Below, piece after piece: positions 30,330-40,973 of a stretch of 64,000 nucleotides of DNA. The notes below the pieces were generated by a model, which was not told where the DNA came from, ran no database searches, and saw nothing but the letters and a program-made list of their open reading frames with translations. Every line of letters starts with the position of its first letter. The stretch's first letter is position 1. The stretch spans positions 558,001-622,000 of the forward strand of contig BROI01000020.1 of NCBI GenBank assembly GCA_027923505.1. The letters run 5' to 3'. Position numbers and translations under genes: made by a program. This DNA is from Mayamaea pseudoterrestris. Its lineage: Eukaryota; Bacillariophyta; Bacillariophyceae; Sellaphorales; Sellaphoraceae.

Positions 30330-33281
30330 ATGTATCTACAATCGCAGTCGCATCGCACCAAGACCTCCATCATCATGGTGATTTTGCTGTCGGCGTGGGG
30401 CATGCTGACGACGATACTCGACGATCGCCGGAACCGACAAGTCATGCATCATCAAAGTGAGGGCGTCTTGAAGCATTTGCTAATGGAAGTGGAAGCGACG
30501 CTACGGAAACTGAATGAAACGAATATGAATTCAGCTCATATCAATAACAATAATTATACAGCCATTGAGAGACTCGCCATGAGCTACGAAACACAACCGC
30601 CGCCCTTTTGGCCCAATTTGGCCCTGGAAAAGTACAAGCTCTTTCACTCGGCGGAAGCCTTGCGAAGAGAGTTTGCGGATGCAGCAAAAGCAGCGAGTAA
30701 TAAGAATAATGACAGCAATAACAGCAGCAGCAATCAATATTCACCTCCCCGCAAATACGCCGTCGCCTACTATTGGTGTCCCGATCGATCGGGCAATGTG
30801 CTTCACAATTTAATGTGGAGCATGGCTTGGGCCGTGACGCATCATCGCACGCTGCTTTTGGAGTACGTCGCGCCGCACTTGGCGTATAACGCACAACAAG
30901 ATTGCGATAGCGTCATGCGTCTGCAAGAGTGGATACCCACCATGAGCGAGTTTCATAAGCAAGTGTTTGGTGCCAATAGTAATAGTGACAACGACAGCAG
31001 CAACGACGTGATTGTCATGCCAGTGCCGCTCGACGTGCAGCGACTGCGCTACGACTTGCGGCATAAAGTGGTCGTTTACCCGCAAATACCCGACATGCAG
31101 TCGCTCGTGGATGACCATTATTCATCAAAGGCAGCTTCTGATTCCAAACACAACAATGAAACAACATTCTCATCACTGCCGCTCATATTCAATCGCCGCT
31201 TGTACACGCAGGAGTGGGGCACGGAGCCGCTCAAGTATAGCGCCTACGTGCGTTCACTCCCCGTGTCCATGGAAGCCACCTTTGGCATGCTGCACAAGTA
31301 CGGCACCGACTACTTGGTGGGCATGCTGCTGCGGCATTCCATAATCAATCTATATGAAAAAACGAGTAGTAGTGCAAAGCAGCAATATACGTCACGGCGA
31401 GAACTAATTCATCGCAACAAGCGACGGAGAAGAAAGTATGAACGAAAAACGACCGACGACGCGAAACGCATCAAGCCGTCACTGTTTTCTGCAACACCAC
31501 CAGCCTACTACAAGGAGGACGACCACATTTCCATTGCCTTGCACAGTCGGCATGTCGTTTTGGGCGACGACGGATCCTTCGTCGACCAGGAGAAGCGTTG
31601 TTTGCAGCAAGTGTTGCAGCGCTTTACGCAAGCCCAAAAACAGCAGTGCACAATATATCTAATGTCGGACCGCCCAAAGACGCTGACACTGCTGGCAGAC
31701 TGGCTGCGGGCGTCGACATCCACAAAATGCACACCAATTTACATAGACGCCAGTGACCACTTGAACAGTTCACTGCGACTGACGGAGCATGGTGTACACG
31801 CCGGCCGCGGCTACTGGCAGGACTGGGCCATGGCGACGCAGGCGAAGTCAGCAGTCATTGGTGACACGCGTCGCAGCAGCTACAAGCTGGTCAAGGCGAC
31901 GATTGTCTACGACCGCGTCATGCATGTGTATCAAAAGTATCTAGATGTCAATGTTACGAAATACATGCGTCCACTGGTCGAGTGCGAGTTGCCGAGTCGA
32001 CCAAGTAGTGGTTACAGCTATGGATACCATTCGCCGCAGTTTACGCACTATAGCTTGGCGGCGCCGCTGCAACCGGTGCAAGTGCTGGATAGCTACAAAA
32101 ACAAGATGATGCAGCAGCAGGCGGCGGCGGGTCAGGTGCGAGACGAGGAGGAACACGATGATGGCGGTGAAAGCGTCGACATTGATGACGATGGTAATGC
32201 TGCCACTCCGTCCACCAAGTACTTTATTGCCTACTACGCGTGTCCGTTGAATGCCAAGGGTGACGGGCTCGAGCGCTTCATGAATGGTACGTATTGCAAA
32301 TATTAGCAGTGATTGTATACAATTTTATGCGACCTTGATACTCACGCTTGACTCGTTGCAGATTTGTTACTCGGCGTGGCGACGAATCGCACGTTGCTTG
32401 TCAAGTACTGGGACTATGAAACATGCCGGCAGAGGCAAGGTGCGGGCTGCCAACACAATTTGCGAAACCAGACTGCCTGCGATGAACTGTTGACGCGAGC
32501 CGATTGGATGTGGTCATACGACGATTACTTGAAGGAGCATGCAGCAGCAGCAGCGCAAGGCGATGTCGCGCCAGTGCTAGTCACCAATATACATAGCAAG
32601 AGTTGGCAGCATGCCAATGTTGTCGAGTTTCCGACCATGACTCGCCAAGAGCTGCAACGCTTACTACTAGGCAGTGGCGATGAATCTTCGCGACAAACGC
32701 GGCGCTTGTCGATTGGAGGAGTGGACGTTGACACAACGACCAAACTGTTTGAGCAAGGGCCTGCGTTTCTGTATGGATTACTGTTCCACGAAGCGTTCCA
32801 ACTGAGCCCAATTGTCAGGCATGACGCCTTTGCCAGTGACTTTCCTGGCGCGCAGCAATTCACAAACTCACTGTCAATTGCCATGCTACCAGGCGCAAAC
32901 TCGTTATTTGACAATGAACTCTCTTGCCTAACGTCAATCATTCGCAGCCAACCCGCTGCTCCAACGTGTCATGTCTTAGCCGCGCCAGATCCAGCGGTTG
33001 TTGTCAGCGAGGAGCTGATGGCAAGAGTATCGCAAATGAGTTGCACTGTTTGGACAATCAACAATGCTGATATAACCAACGAGGATCACTTCAGTCAATC
33101 ATTGTCATTTCTTCGGTCCACTCTTCTCGCCTCGTACGCTCGTTCGGGCATTATTGGCATGAATCAACCAAGCATGGCGCTCGACTGGATCGAGTACAAG
33201 CGCCGTGTCGAAGTGTGGAAACTGGGACGGCAACCTCCCATTCTGCCAGCGTTGACGAGATGTGATCCTGCGGATATTTGA
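30330..33281 (+). CDS. Two-domain glycosyltransferase-like membrane protein
   Basis: Exons 30330-32286 and 32362-33281 with a 75-nt GT-AG intron; 958 residues. Start at ATG 30330; ATG 30375 (MVILLS) is an alternative. A hydrophobic helix (~16-32) suggests a type II membrane protein. Two related blocks occur: KYAVAYYWCPDRSGNVLHNL with AVTHHRTLLLEYV after it (~148-190), and KYFIAYYACPLNAKGDGLERF with GVATNRTLLVKYWD (~630-670), so the protein seems to hold two copies of one domain. Between them, ISIALHSRHV with a following E-x2-C and YLMSDRP resembles the HxRxxD and SD regions of fucosyltransferase-like folds. A Golgi glycan enzyme is plausible, but I cannot name the family. Several Asn/Ser-rich and basic low-complexity inserts are present. 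Confidence 0.65.
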
Positions 33282-33657
33282 ATAGATGCCAGGGTACCTG
33301 GACCTAACAGTTGGAACCGTTCGTCTGGTGTGCAACCCAGCAACATGTGCTGGTGCTTCTTGCCATGGTGTTGACTGGCGAACCTGAAAAAGTCGCGAGT
33401 TGCCTTGCAACCATGAATAATATCAAAATACTACAGTATTGGTCAGAAAATGCACGTGTTCTGCTTGCATTTTGTATCCAATCACAGCTTGCTAGTAGTG
33501 CAGGTCGCCGTTTGAACGAAAGGCGTAAACTACCCCTATATGATATTCCCATTAATGAACAAAAACAATGCTAAAATCTTTATATGATATATGATAAATA
33601 TGTGTCTCACGTACAATATATACTTTCGTATTCACTTCGTCGCCACCACATTCACTC
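33282..33657. other. Convergent 3' region
   Basis: Between the stop of the glycosyltransferase-like gene and the stop of the ankyrin-like gene. AT-rich from 33530 to 33630. No gene recognised. Confidence 0.4.
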
Positions 33658-34533
33658 TCACACTTTCCGCAACTTTTTGTTGGTTTGCTGCCACACGAAA
33701 TTGGCCACTTGCGTCGAGCACATGACTAGATTGCGCTGCGCCACTTGCACTGGCAGTTCGGACAGAAAGTTGCGCTGCTGCAGCGCCTCGGGATATATAA
33801 TCACCAAGTGCCGTAGTACGTCGATTGGCGCGCCGTACCGACACGCGACATGCAGTAGATTGTTTTGGTGCCGATCCAGTGGACTAATTGGTGGCGGATG
33901 ATGCAAGAGCAGCGTGTCAATGCCTTTCACAAACTGCGGCGAATACTTGAGCATGACGTGCAGCGACGTTTCCTTCTGGTGGCCGTCCAGCAAGTGGGAC
34001 ACATGGGGCTCCGCCTCCAGTAGCAGTTTAATGATTGCCAAGTCTAGCTTGTGGCGAATCGCCAAGTTGAGTGGATACTTGTAGTTTTCGCAAGTTTGTT
34101 TTGTCACAATTTTTCCCGACACTGGATCGTACGACTTGATCGTCTTGGCAATGCTGCGCGGTCGAGCGGCGGCGGTCGGATCAATGCGAAGTTGCTCGCG
34201 AATGTCATCCACGGAAGCCTTGCCGCTGCAGCAGAGTGAATGGAGTGACGAAGCAGCCACGGTTGACTGCTGCTGACACTTGAGTTTCTTGCTGGATCGT
34301 TCACTGTCGTCAGTGAAAGGTGACGGATGGCTGGACTTTTTGCTGCTGCTGCTTGTTTCACTGACGCTGCCAATGAGCCACGACGGAACGTCATTGTCGT
34401 TGCTTGGCGGCGCAATTTCGTCAAAGACGGACTTGACGAACGAGTCGTGATCATCATTTCCTAGCCATGAATGACTGTCAAACAGGTGGGAGGCGTTCAT
34501 GTCAATGTTCAAGAGATCCGCAGACTCTTGCAT
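33658..34533 (-). CDS. Ankyrin-repeat-like protein
   Basis: Intronless, 291 residues from ATG 34533 (MQESADLLNID). The N-terminal third is acidic and Ser-rich with a short basic patch (SSKKLK), possibly a nuclear signal. The C-terminal two thirds show degenerate ankyrin-type repeats: YPLNLAIRHKLDLAIIKLLLE, TSLHVMLKYSPQFVKGIDTLL, NNLLHVACRYGAPIDVLRHLV and LPVQVAQRN. LHVACRYGAP with VLRHLV is the commonest ankyrin variant in stramenopile genomes. This is a binding module; the partner is unknown. It is divergent from PSMD9, sharing a 560-bp promoter region with repeated dyads. Confidence 0.75.
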   Translation of the reverse strand: MQESADLLNIDMNASHLFDSHSWLGNDDHDSFVKSVFDEIAPPSNDNDVPSWLIGSVSETSSSSKKSSHPSPFTDDSERSSKKLKCQQQSTVAASSLHSLCCSGKASVDDIREQLRIDPTAAARPRSIAKTIKSYDPVSGKIVTKQTCENYKYPLNLAIRHKLDLAIIKLLLEAEPHVSHLLDGHQKETSLHVMLKYSPQFVKGIDTLLLHHPPPISPLDRHQNNLLHVACRYGAPIDVLRHLVIIYPEALQQRNFLSELPVQVAQRNLVMCSTQVANFVWQQTNKKLRKV

Positions 34534-35093
34534 CTTGATTGTTTCAAACCAAAATTGTGACGGCCTTGGTTTGGATGCAGAGTATGGTGACTCACGAAAC
34601 AAGCTGACATCGATACGCTCCCGTTTTTATACTCCGAAAGACCAACTCCGCGTCTGTTGATACTCTTTCGTACGGATGAATTCGGCTTCGGAAGAATTGT
34701 GGGTGTCTTTTCAATGTCCTGTTCGCGTTTCGACACATAGGGCATATGTTTTAATCCTGACTATCATACGTGGACAAATTTTGTGCGATGGTGTTCGGTC
34801 ATTTCGTCCGACGAACCACTCCGTCGGAGTCGAACGATTGTGTACATTGTAGGGCAGTCTAGAGTTACTCCGCTCATCGGAGTGTCAAGTCATGTCGCAA
34901 CGTAACTCAGCAGCAAGCGCGGTGCGACCATGGCGCAATGGGTCCGCACGCATCCATGGCGTTCCGTCGCGCGACGAAACAAACGAGAAGCCGCGAGCAA
35001 CGACAAGCAATATTAACGCAATCGCTGTTACGCATCGAAGCAAACATCCAGTAAGCCAGAAGCAGTACAGAGGAAAGTGCAATCAATTTTTAA
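34534..35093. promoter_or_regulatory. Divergent promoter with two ACTCCG dyads
   Basis: Between the ankyrin-like gene (minus) and PSMD9 (plus). ACTCCG-T-CGGAGT at 34818-34830 and ACTCCG-CTCAT-CGGAGT at 34867-34883 are perfect inverted repeats of the same half site with 1- and 5-nt spacers. An overlapping TCCGACG/CGTCGGA hairpin lies at 34807-34828. Related CTCCG words occur nearby. These look like binding sites of a dimeric regulator. Confidence 0.5.
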
Positions 35094-36083
35094 ATGTCAG
35101 GCAACACTATGGAGTCTGCAGCAACGGCAAGCGACACTGCCGAAACGACTACAGATATCAAGCAGCTCCTCTCCGACCTTCACGTCAAGCGCGAAACCAT
35201 TGACACGGAGGCGCAAGCCATTATCGGTGAACTGACCGCTCCCGTTGTGGATCCGACGGACGACTCCAAGACGGTGGCACCCATGGGTTTTGACACGCCG
35301 CTCGTCGACCACGACGGCTATCCGCGAGGTGACATTGACGTCTATCGAGCGAGGAGCTTGAGGCAGAGACTCAACGAGCTGCAGACGGATCGAACATATA
35401 TGACGCAGCAAATGGAGAAATACTTGCAGCAACTACTTTTGCACGAGTCGCCGCAGGCGAGTGAGGAGCTTGAAAAGGAAATGGAGGCGCGCAAAGCGGT
35501 CAAGCCGAAACCGAAGTTCGACAAGGCAACGGGCAAGTGGATCGTGACAACGTGGGATGGGACCATGGCCGTTGGAGGCGATAATGTTGCAGCAAGAGTT
35601 GGAAGCGCGGCGAGTGACGAAGCTGTTGCTGCTGCAAATAGCATGGTTACGTCTTCGAGTACTGACGAGACTACTACCACTCCAACTATTCCTTCCACTA
35701 CCGATGCTACTCGATCAGCCGTTCCCGTCGAAACATCGAAACTTGGTTTACTGGCGCATGCGAGTCCGTTTGCGCGCATTGATTCCGTGGCAAACGACTC
35801 GCCGGCGCAAAAGGCGGGCCTGCAACAGGGCGACTTGATTGTATCCTTTGACGGTTTGACCATCAGCGACGATTTGGATTGGTTGTTCCAGCAAGTGGCG
35901 GCGCGCGTATCGCACGCGGCGGAGCATGTGGAGGATTTGACCGTCATTGTCATGCGCAGCGAGACCAACGGCGGTGATGAGGCAAACGACGACCATGCAA
36001 TCTTCGAGGAGCTGCGCCTTTATCCAGGCGCTTGGGCGGGAAGAGGCTTTTTGGGATGTCACTTGGTGCCAATCAAGAAGTAA
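35094..36083 (+). CDS. PSMD9: 26S proteasome assembly chaperone, PSMD9/Nas2 type
   Basis: Intronless, 329 residues, ATG at 35094. Nas2/p27 helps assemble the base of the 19S proteasome cap by binding Rpt5. The N-terminal coiled coil region shows the family motif DHDGYPRGDIDVYRARSLRQ (~67-86) followed by a helix with QMEKYL. The C-terminal PDZ domain (~220-310) contains PFARIDSVANDSPAQKAGLQ and GDLIVSFDGLTISDDL, the ligand-groove region typical of PSMD9. The 90-residue Thr/Ser/Ala-rich linker between the two parts makes this protein longer than animal and yeast forms (about 220 residues). A short Ala/Thr N-terminal extension is present. Function should be conserved. Confidence 0.92.
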   Translation: MSGNTMESAATASDTAETTTDIKQLLSDLHVKRETIDTEAQAIIGELTAPVVDPTDDSKTVAPMGFDTPLVDHDGYPRGDIDVYRARSLRQRLNELQTDRTYMTQQMEKYLQQLLLHESPQASEELEKEMEARKAVKPKPKFDKATGKWIVTTWDGTMAVGGDNVAARVGSAASDEAVAAANSMVTSSSTDETTTTPTIPSTTDATRSAVPVETSKLGLLAHASPFARIDSVANDSPAQKAGLQQGDLIVSFDGLTISDDLDWLFQQVAARVSHAAEHVEDLTVIVMRSETNGGDEANDDHAIFEELRLYPGAWAGRGFLGCHLVPIKK

Positions 36084-36702
36084 ATGCGTTGGAGATTGGA
36101 GAGACAATGTCGTTCGTTATTCGTCGGGAGTCGCTGGATGGCATGAGGCTTGGATTAAACTTCAACTACCGGTAGAAATTGGAATGAGTCACGTCGTTCG
36201 TCGTGCGTTCGTCATCTCGTCTGCTTCTTATCATTCTGCTTGCGTTACATTATCTGCACACGCAATACAAACTGCCATTGCGTGATACATAGCATCTTGC
36301 CATTCCAGCTATCGTGGTAGTAGCAGTGCAAGCAGCGCTTGTAGTAAATGCATGTACCAGAGTTTTGGCAACGAAACCCCCCCCCTTGAACTTCAAACAC
36401 GGTTTTGAGTCAATACTCCAGTTCGGTTTTCTCGGGAATTGATTTTACGCCAGTGCGCATCTCCAAATTGGCAAATGGCCAATATGAACGCGGCGGAAGC
36501 GCGAGTCTCGTGAAACAAGTGGAGAGGCAATGAATGGCGCGGGTAACTGCGCATCTTCCGTCACAATGTTTGCGTTGCAGGTGAGTTCGGAAAAGAATGG
36601 CTTCTGGTTCACTTCTTCAGTCTTGCGCATCTTGCTCCGACTTCCAAGGAGGCAACTCGGCAGACTCATTTTAGTTTCATTCGTCGTAAACACACCTACA
36701 AC
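36084..36702. other. Intergenic between PSMD9 and small gene 1
   Basis: 0.6 kb. A run of nine C lies at 36377-36385. No reading frame here is convincing. Confidence 0.4.
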
Positions 36703-36918
36703 ATGGAGCAAAAGCAAATTTGCGTGCCCCAGACGCGGCTGGGCAAAGTCGTCACGCCGGCAGCAGACTCTGGAACAGCCACAAGCAATGTTACTGGACG
36801 CGCGGCGGGAGTAGAGTTGAGGCGCATACTGATTGGGACTCTTCAGCAAGTGCTCGAAATCATCTCTACTGCCTTGACAGAGACGGAAGATGTCAGAGAA
36901 AGTGTCCCCGAGGAGTAG
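36703..36918 (+). CDS. Small protein, family member 1 (71 aa)
   Basis: Short frame from ATG 36703 (MEQKQ) to a stop ending at 36918. I recognise no domain. Its value comes from comparison: the end reads ELRRILIGTLQQVLEIIS followed by an acidic tail, and the small frame 0.7 kb downstream (37601-37837) ends ELKRILLGTIREVLEMISS with an acidic tail as well. Both begin ME-(Q/N)-K. The shared part would form one amphipathic helix of about 20 residues. The middle of the protein is low in complexity. It could be a small secreted or regulatory factor; there is no signal peptide. Confidence 0.55.
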   Translation: MEQKQICVPQTRLGKVVTPAADSGTATSNVTGRAAGVELRRILIGTLQQVLEIISTALTETEDVRESVPEE

Positions 36919-37600
36919 AAAATTGTACAAATAAATCTATTAAAGCTTTTAGATGCGAAAGTTTGGCGTTGCTTCTTGTGCAAGTGAACGCATTAGATTG
37001 GCTAGCAGGTCAGCAGCCGCAATTGCTTTGTATATATCGTTAAAGCACGTCTCTGCGCTCGCTATTTCTTTTCGAATGCCTTCACGTATTTATAGTTACA
37101 CATATACTATATTATTTGGTTGCATTATCTCAACTAATGTCGCTACAGTCTCCAGTACGCCAGACGCGACCGTTGTATGAAGAGCAATGCTGGCAGGCCT
37201 CACGAACTCACAAAGGCATCTTTAACATCGAGAAGAATCCATTTCATCCGGACTAAGCACGATTTTGAGCCATTCAGACTTTCGATTTCTCAAAAGTAGA
37301 TGCATGAGAATTCGAAGGAAGCGCTGCGAGTCATTGGAAGACTGCATTGGCGGATAAAAAGCTAAAACGCACCTTTTATCGAGAGCAACATGGGAGAGAC
37401 ACGGGAATGATATCTTAGTTCAAGGTAATTTGAGAAAACATTTGCTTCTGTATCTTTTCTATATACGCGTATCTCTTCTTAATCAGTCTTGGCGAACAGA
37501 ACAGTGGTGTTTGCTCCGTCGTCCAGTGATGCGTTTCACCAGAGAGCAAAGACCCGCCCGGCACTAGTTGTTCATAATATATTGGATTAAGCCTTATAAA
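36919..37600. other. Intergenic between small genes 1 and 2
   Basis: 0.7 kb, AT-rich in part (37040-37140). No gene supported. It separates two related small frames on the same strand. Confidence 0.4.
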
Positions 37601-37837
37601 ATGGAGAACAAACACACATATGAACACCAACCTTGGCTTACCGAAGCAGTCCTCGAATCTTTGAGAGAGCAAGAATCCAATTCAGGCTATGTTTCGCGAA
37701 ACACGGAGCCTACGCTCATGCCCAGGACGAGAGAAGAGTTAAAGCGTATCTTGCTTGGCACCATTAGGGAAGTGCTTGAGATGATATCATCAATCACGCT
37801 TGAAACAGAGGAAGAGGACGATATGTTTTCTGATTAA
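37601..37837 (+). CDS. Small protein, family member 2 (78 aa)
   Basis: Frame from ATG 37601 (MENKHT) to the stop ending at 37837. The C-terminal ELKRILLGTIREVLEMISS with an acidic tail (EEEDD) matches the product of 36703-36918 in length, position and order of charged and hydrophobic residues. The N-terminal halves share little beyond the ME-x-K start. It lies on the same strand, so a tandem duplication followed by divergence is likely. Function not recognised. Confidence 0.55.
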   Translation: MENKHTYEHQPWLTEAVLESLREQESNSGYVSRNTEPTLMPRTREELKRILLGTIREVLEMISSITLETEEEDDMFSD

Positions 37838-38010
37838 AATGCTAGCCAAAAGATTTATACTTTTGAAACCTATATTTGATTGCGCAGTAGCTTGCGGGCG
37901 CCCGCCGTCTATTCGACTGGTCAGCTGCGTGTTTGCTCACTGGTTCACGTTTCACTAAGGTAGATCGTCTCGTCTAATGGCCACTAATGGTGCAACGGGC
38001 ACTCGCCATC
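37838..38010. other. Convergent 3' gap
   Basis: Between small gene 2 and the stop of the proline dehydrogenase gene. Nothing seen. Confidence 0.4.
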
Positions 38011-40017
38011 CTATCCAAACCACCGTCGCTTCAGCTCGGCCCGAATCATGTCCAGCTCCAAGGTCGAAGCACCGGCAATGGAGCTATTTTCGTTGGCACG
38101 TCGAATCAAGTATGGCATGACAAGCTTCACTGGCCCATAAGGCAGATACTTGTACGCTCGGTATTCCAGCAGTCCGAGGTTGTAGGTGAGGTGATCCATC
38201 ATGCCGTAGAGCTGCGCAAACGAAATGGTCGGACCCTTTCGATCAATGCCAATCTCATTCATGGCGGCAATCGCCTTTTCAACGCTCTGCTGGTTGTGTG
38301 ACGCAACCATGAGTTCCACTTGCTTGTCCGTCGTCTTGGCATGCTTGAGCAAAAACTCTACGGCCCCATTGTACGAAGCGTGCGTCTCTTCAATCGTGTC
38401 ATGAATCGGCGACAGATAGTTGAGCGTTTCCGCCAAAACTCGTTCACTCTCCATGTAGGCGCCCCGCACAAGCTTGGCACCAAAGTGATAGCCGTATCGC
38501 TCGGACCGTTCCACATCCGTCTGCAACCGCGGCAGCGCATCCTTCAAGTAACACTGATAGGTATTGTAAATGACAGGAAACTCGCTGACGCTCGTTGCGT
38601 TAAACTTGCGCTGCAAGGTCCACACCAAGTTGTCAATCGCCGGTTGAAACCGCGCCTGCTCGGCGTCAATCAGTAGGCGCGTACCAACGCGCGCCGCCTC
38701 CTCGGCCAACGTGTAGGCACGCTCCAGCATGCGCTCCATGAGTTCCACCTCCTCGTCGGTCGGTGTCGCTAGTGCGAGCGGACCAACTTCAATGCAACTG
38801 GCAGTCAGCTGCGGCAAGTCGCGCGGCTCGAGTAGCATGGACCAAGCAATGTAGTCTATGGAATTCTTCTTGTGTGAATCAGAAACACTACCACTACTAT
38901 CATGCTGATCATGATCCAGCTTTTCCAACAATTCCCTCAGTTTCGTTTCATCGTTCCGAAAGAACAAGTGAAAGCCCGTTGTAAACTCCTCGTGCGAAAT
39001 GGTACCGTCTCCATTTTCGTCAAACTTGCGAAACAAGTTTTGCGCCTCGACAATTGCTCTCGACATGCGCTCGAGCAACTTTGGATTGCCGAGGGCCGTG
39101 ACTTTAATGGCCGCGTATCCATCCTTTTGCAGACTGGCCACGTCGCGAATGCACTTCAAAAAGTTGTCCAAGTGGGCGTCGCACTTTTGCTCCGACTCGT
39201 AGTCGTAGACGCGCACCTTGGGAGTCATGCCGGCGACGCTATTGACGGTGGATTGGGTTGACATGGTTATATCGTTATTATGTTCGAGTGATTGCTGCTG
39301 TGAATGGGACTTTGCATTGTCATGGCTGCTCGCACTGTTATTACTTTGTTGCTGCTGCCCCGATCCATCATCCTCGGCTGCAAAATCCAAAATGCTGCCA
39401 ATGCCCGCCTGCTCCAGCTTGTATATGACTGGTTGAATGCTTGTTTCGTCCGTTCCCGCGCAAAAGTGTCCAAAGAGCGTCTGCTCCATTAGCTTGTCTG
39501 TAAGAGTGTCGCCCAGAACCTTGCGCGTGTAGCCAAGCAGGGGTTCGGCGCGGCGCACAAAGAATGGAACGCGGCAAAGCCCAAAGGCGGTATAGGCGAC
39601 GAGCAAGTCCTTGGTCGTCTTGGAGCTCCAGGCTGCCGTCGAATAGGAAAAGTCGGGAATGGGATTTGATTCAAATGTAGTAGCTGTAGTAGATGACGCA
39701 TCGGCGTCAAAGGACGCCAAGGATGCAGAGACTCGCTTCGAACCGAGGCTGCTGCTGCTAGATGGGTCGACTGCTGCTAATTTCTCAAGCTCCTTTGCAG
39801 CAGACTCCTCCTCCAAGCGACTCTTGGCCGCCATGGAAAAGCGTTGAAACTTATTGCGTATTGGGGGATTTCGGTGAGCGATACATTGACTCGTCATGAG
39901 GCTGCATGGAGGCGTCAAGCGTCGATGCGAAAATTGTTGATGCAGCTGCCGGCTCGCCGTTCGAATCATGTCGTAACAGCGACTCGATGATCGAACCAAT
40001 GCTAATGCAGTAATCAT
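38011..40017 (-). CDS. PRODH: Proline dehydrogenase with EF-hand insert, mitochondrial
   Basis: Intronless, 668 residues, ATG at 40017. It oxidises L-proline to pyrroline-5-carboxylate with FAD in the mitochondrial inner membrane. The first ~60 residues are Arg/Ser/Gln-rich without acidic residues, a mitochondrial presequence. The PRODH barrel is split: an N-terminal part (~125-320), then an EF-hand loop DENGDGTISHEE (~335-346) that should bind calcium, then the catalytic C-terminal part with LVRGAYMESER, ELMVASHNQQS, FAQLYGMMDHL and KYLPYGPVKLVMPYLIRRA, the proline/FAD-binding blocks. An EF-hand version is known in animal and some protist enzymes. A Ser/Gln-rich low-complexity stretch (~225-265) is also inserted. 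All key blocks are present, so the enzyme should be active. Confidence 0.93.
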   Translation of the reverse strand: MITALALVRSSSRCYDMIRTASRQLHQQFSHRRLTPPCSLMTSQCIAHRNPPIRNKFQRFSMAAKSRLEEESAAKELEKLAAVDPSSSSSLGSKRVSASLASFDADASSTTATTFESNPIPDFSYSTAAWSSKTTKDLLVAYTAFGLCRVPFFVRRAEPLLGYTRKVLGDTLTDKLMEQTLFGHFCAGTDETSIQPVIYKLEQAGIGSILDFAAEDDGSGQQQQSNNSASSHDNAKSHSQQQSLEHNNDITMSTQSTVNSVAGMTPKVRVYDYESEQKCDAHLDNFLKCIRDVASLQKDGYAAIKVTALGNPKLLERMSRAIVEAQNLFRKFDENGDGTISHEEFTTGFHLFFRNDETKLRELLEKLDHDQHDSSGSVSDSHKKNSIDYIAWSMLLEPRDLPQLTASCIEVGPLALATPTDEEVELMERMLERAYTLAEEAARVGTRLLIDAEQARFQPAIDNLVWTLQRKFNATSVSEFPVIYNTYQCYLKDALPRLQTDVERSERYGYHFGAKLVRGAYMESERVLAETLNYLSPIHDTIEETHASYNGAVEFLLKHAKTTDKQVELMVASHNQQSVEKAIAAMNEIGIDRKGPTISFAQLYGMMDHLTYNLGLLEYRAYKYLPYGPVKLVMPYLIRRANENSSIAGASTLELDMIRAELKRRWFG

Positions 40018-40973
40018 GGTCCTTTATAAGAGGTATTCGAGTTGTCTTGTTAAAAAAGCTGCCAAGGAAAGACGTGACGAAGAAGTAGCCTTCGACTTGT
40101 TCGAAGTCGAAAGAAGAAGGATCCGCCGCGACGGCGCGGTTGTGAATGTCTTAGCGTGACATTACATAACCAGTGCGATGCGAGGATAATTTGAAAGATC
40201 CGGGCAGCTAGCGATGAAATATGTCAGTCAATGCTGGATGAGCCTTGGCGGCGGTCTCTATTGCTATTCGTGGACATGCTTGCTTGTAATTGTACCCTCA
40301 TGACTATTCGCCAAGGTGGACACGGCAGGCAGGAATATGGCCGATACTACTGATGTCGACTTTCTAGCCAGTACAGAGTACAGTGCATCACAACTTAATC
40401 GCCTGCTTGGCTCTCGATTTGCAAAATGACATCATTAGATACGCATCATCCTTACGGCATCATACATATGGACTGTTACACTTGATAGCTAGCAAATTGT
40501 CGATTCTTGTAGCTCTCCTTCCATGCAAGAGAGAAACATGACCGAAGCTCGTGACGATGTAACTCGTCGCCCAAACTGCCGTCGACGCAGCCAAACCTTT
40601 GGCACTTTTGGCAAAGAACGGATCGCGGAACTTGAACCGCGAGATACAAAACTCCCGAGAAGATGCCGGCAGAAGAATATGCGTCAAAAGCGATTCCCAG
40701 GAACCGAACCGACCTACTTTGAGGCACCGCTGTACACAATCGTCGCGAGAAAACAAGTAGATGTGCCTGTCATTTCCCTACGTCGGAGTGGCTGTGTTCG
40801 AAGAATTCGAAGAATACCTGTGAGTGCGTGGCTTGTTTTCGCGGAAACGCGAACAACCGTGATCTACGAAAGTGTGAATCACAATTAAACCTCGAGAGCT
40901 CACATCCCACAAAATCCAAGCGCGCTCACTTTCCCACAAAATCTCAATGCCAACGAAAAACACTTGCTGCACC
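40018..40973. other. Intergenic, 5' of PRODH
   Basis: Nearly 1 kb. The PRODH promoter should lie in the first few hundred bases. An open frame of 121 codons on the plus strand (40523-40888) and overlapping frames on the minus strand (40460-40756) have no recognisable domain, and none is favoured over chance. Confidence 0.4.

Noticed and set aside
40523-40888. 121-codon plus-strand frame starting with ATG upstream of small gene 3
   Set aside because: Very Arg-rich, with no domain and similarly long frames on the other strand; left as intergenic.
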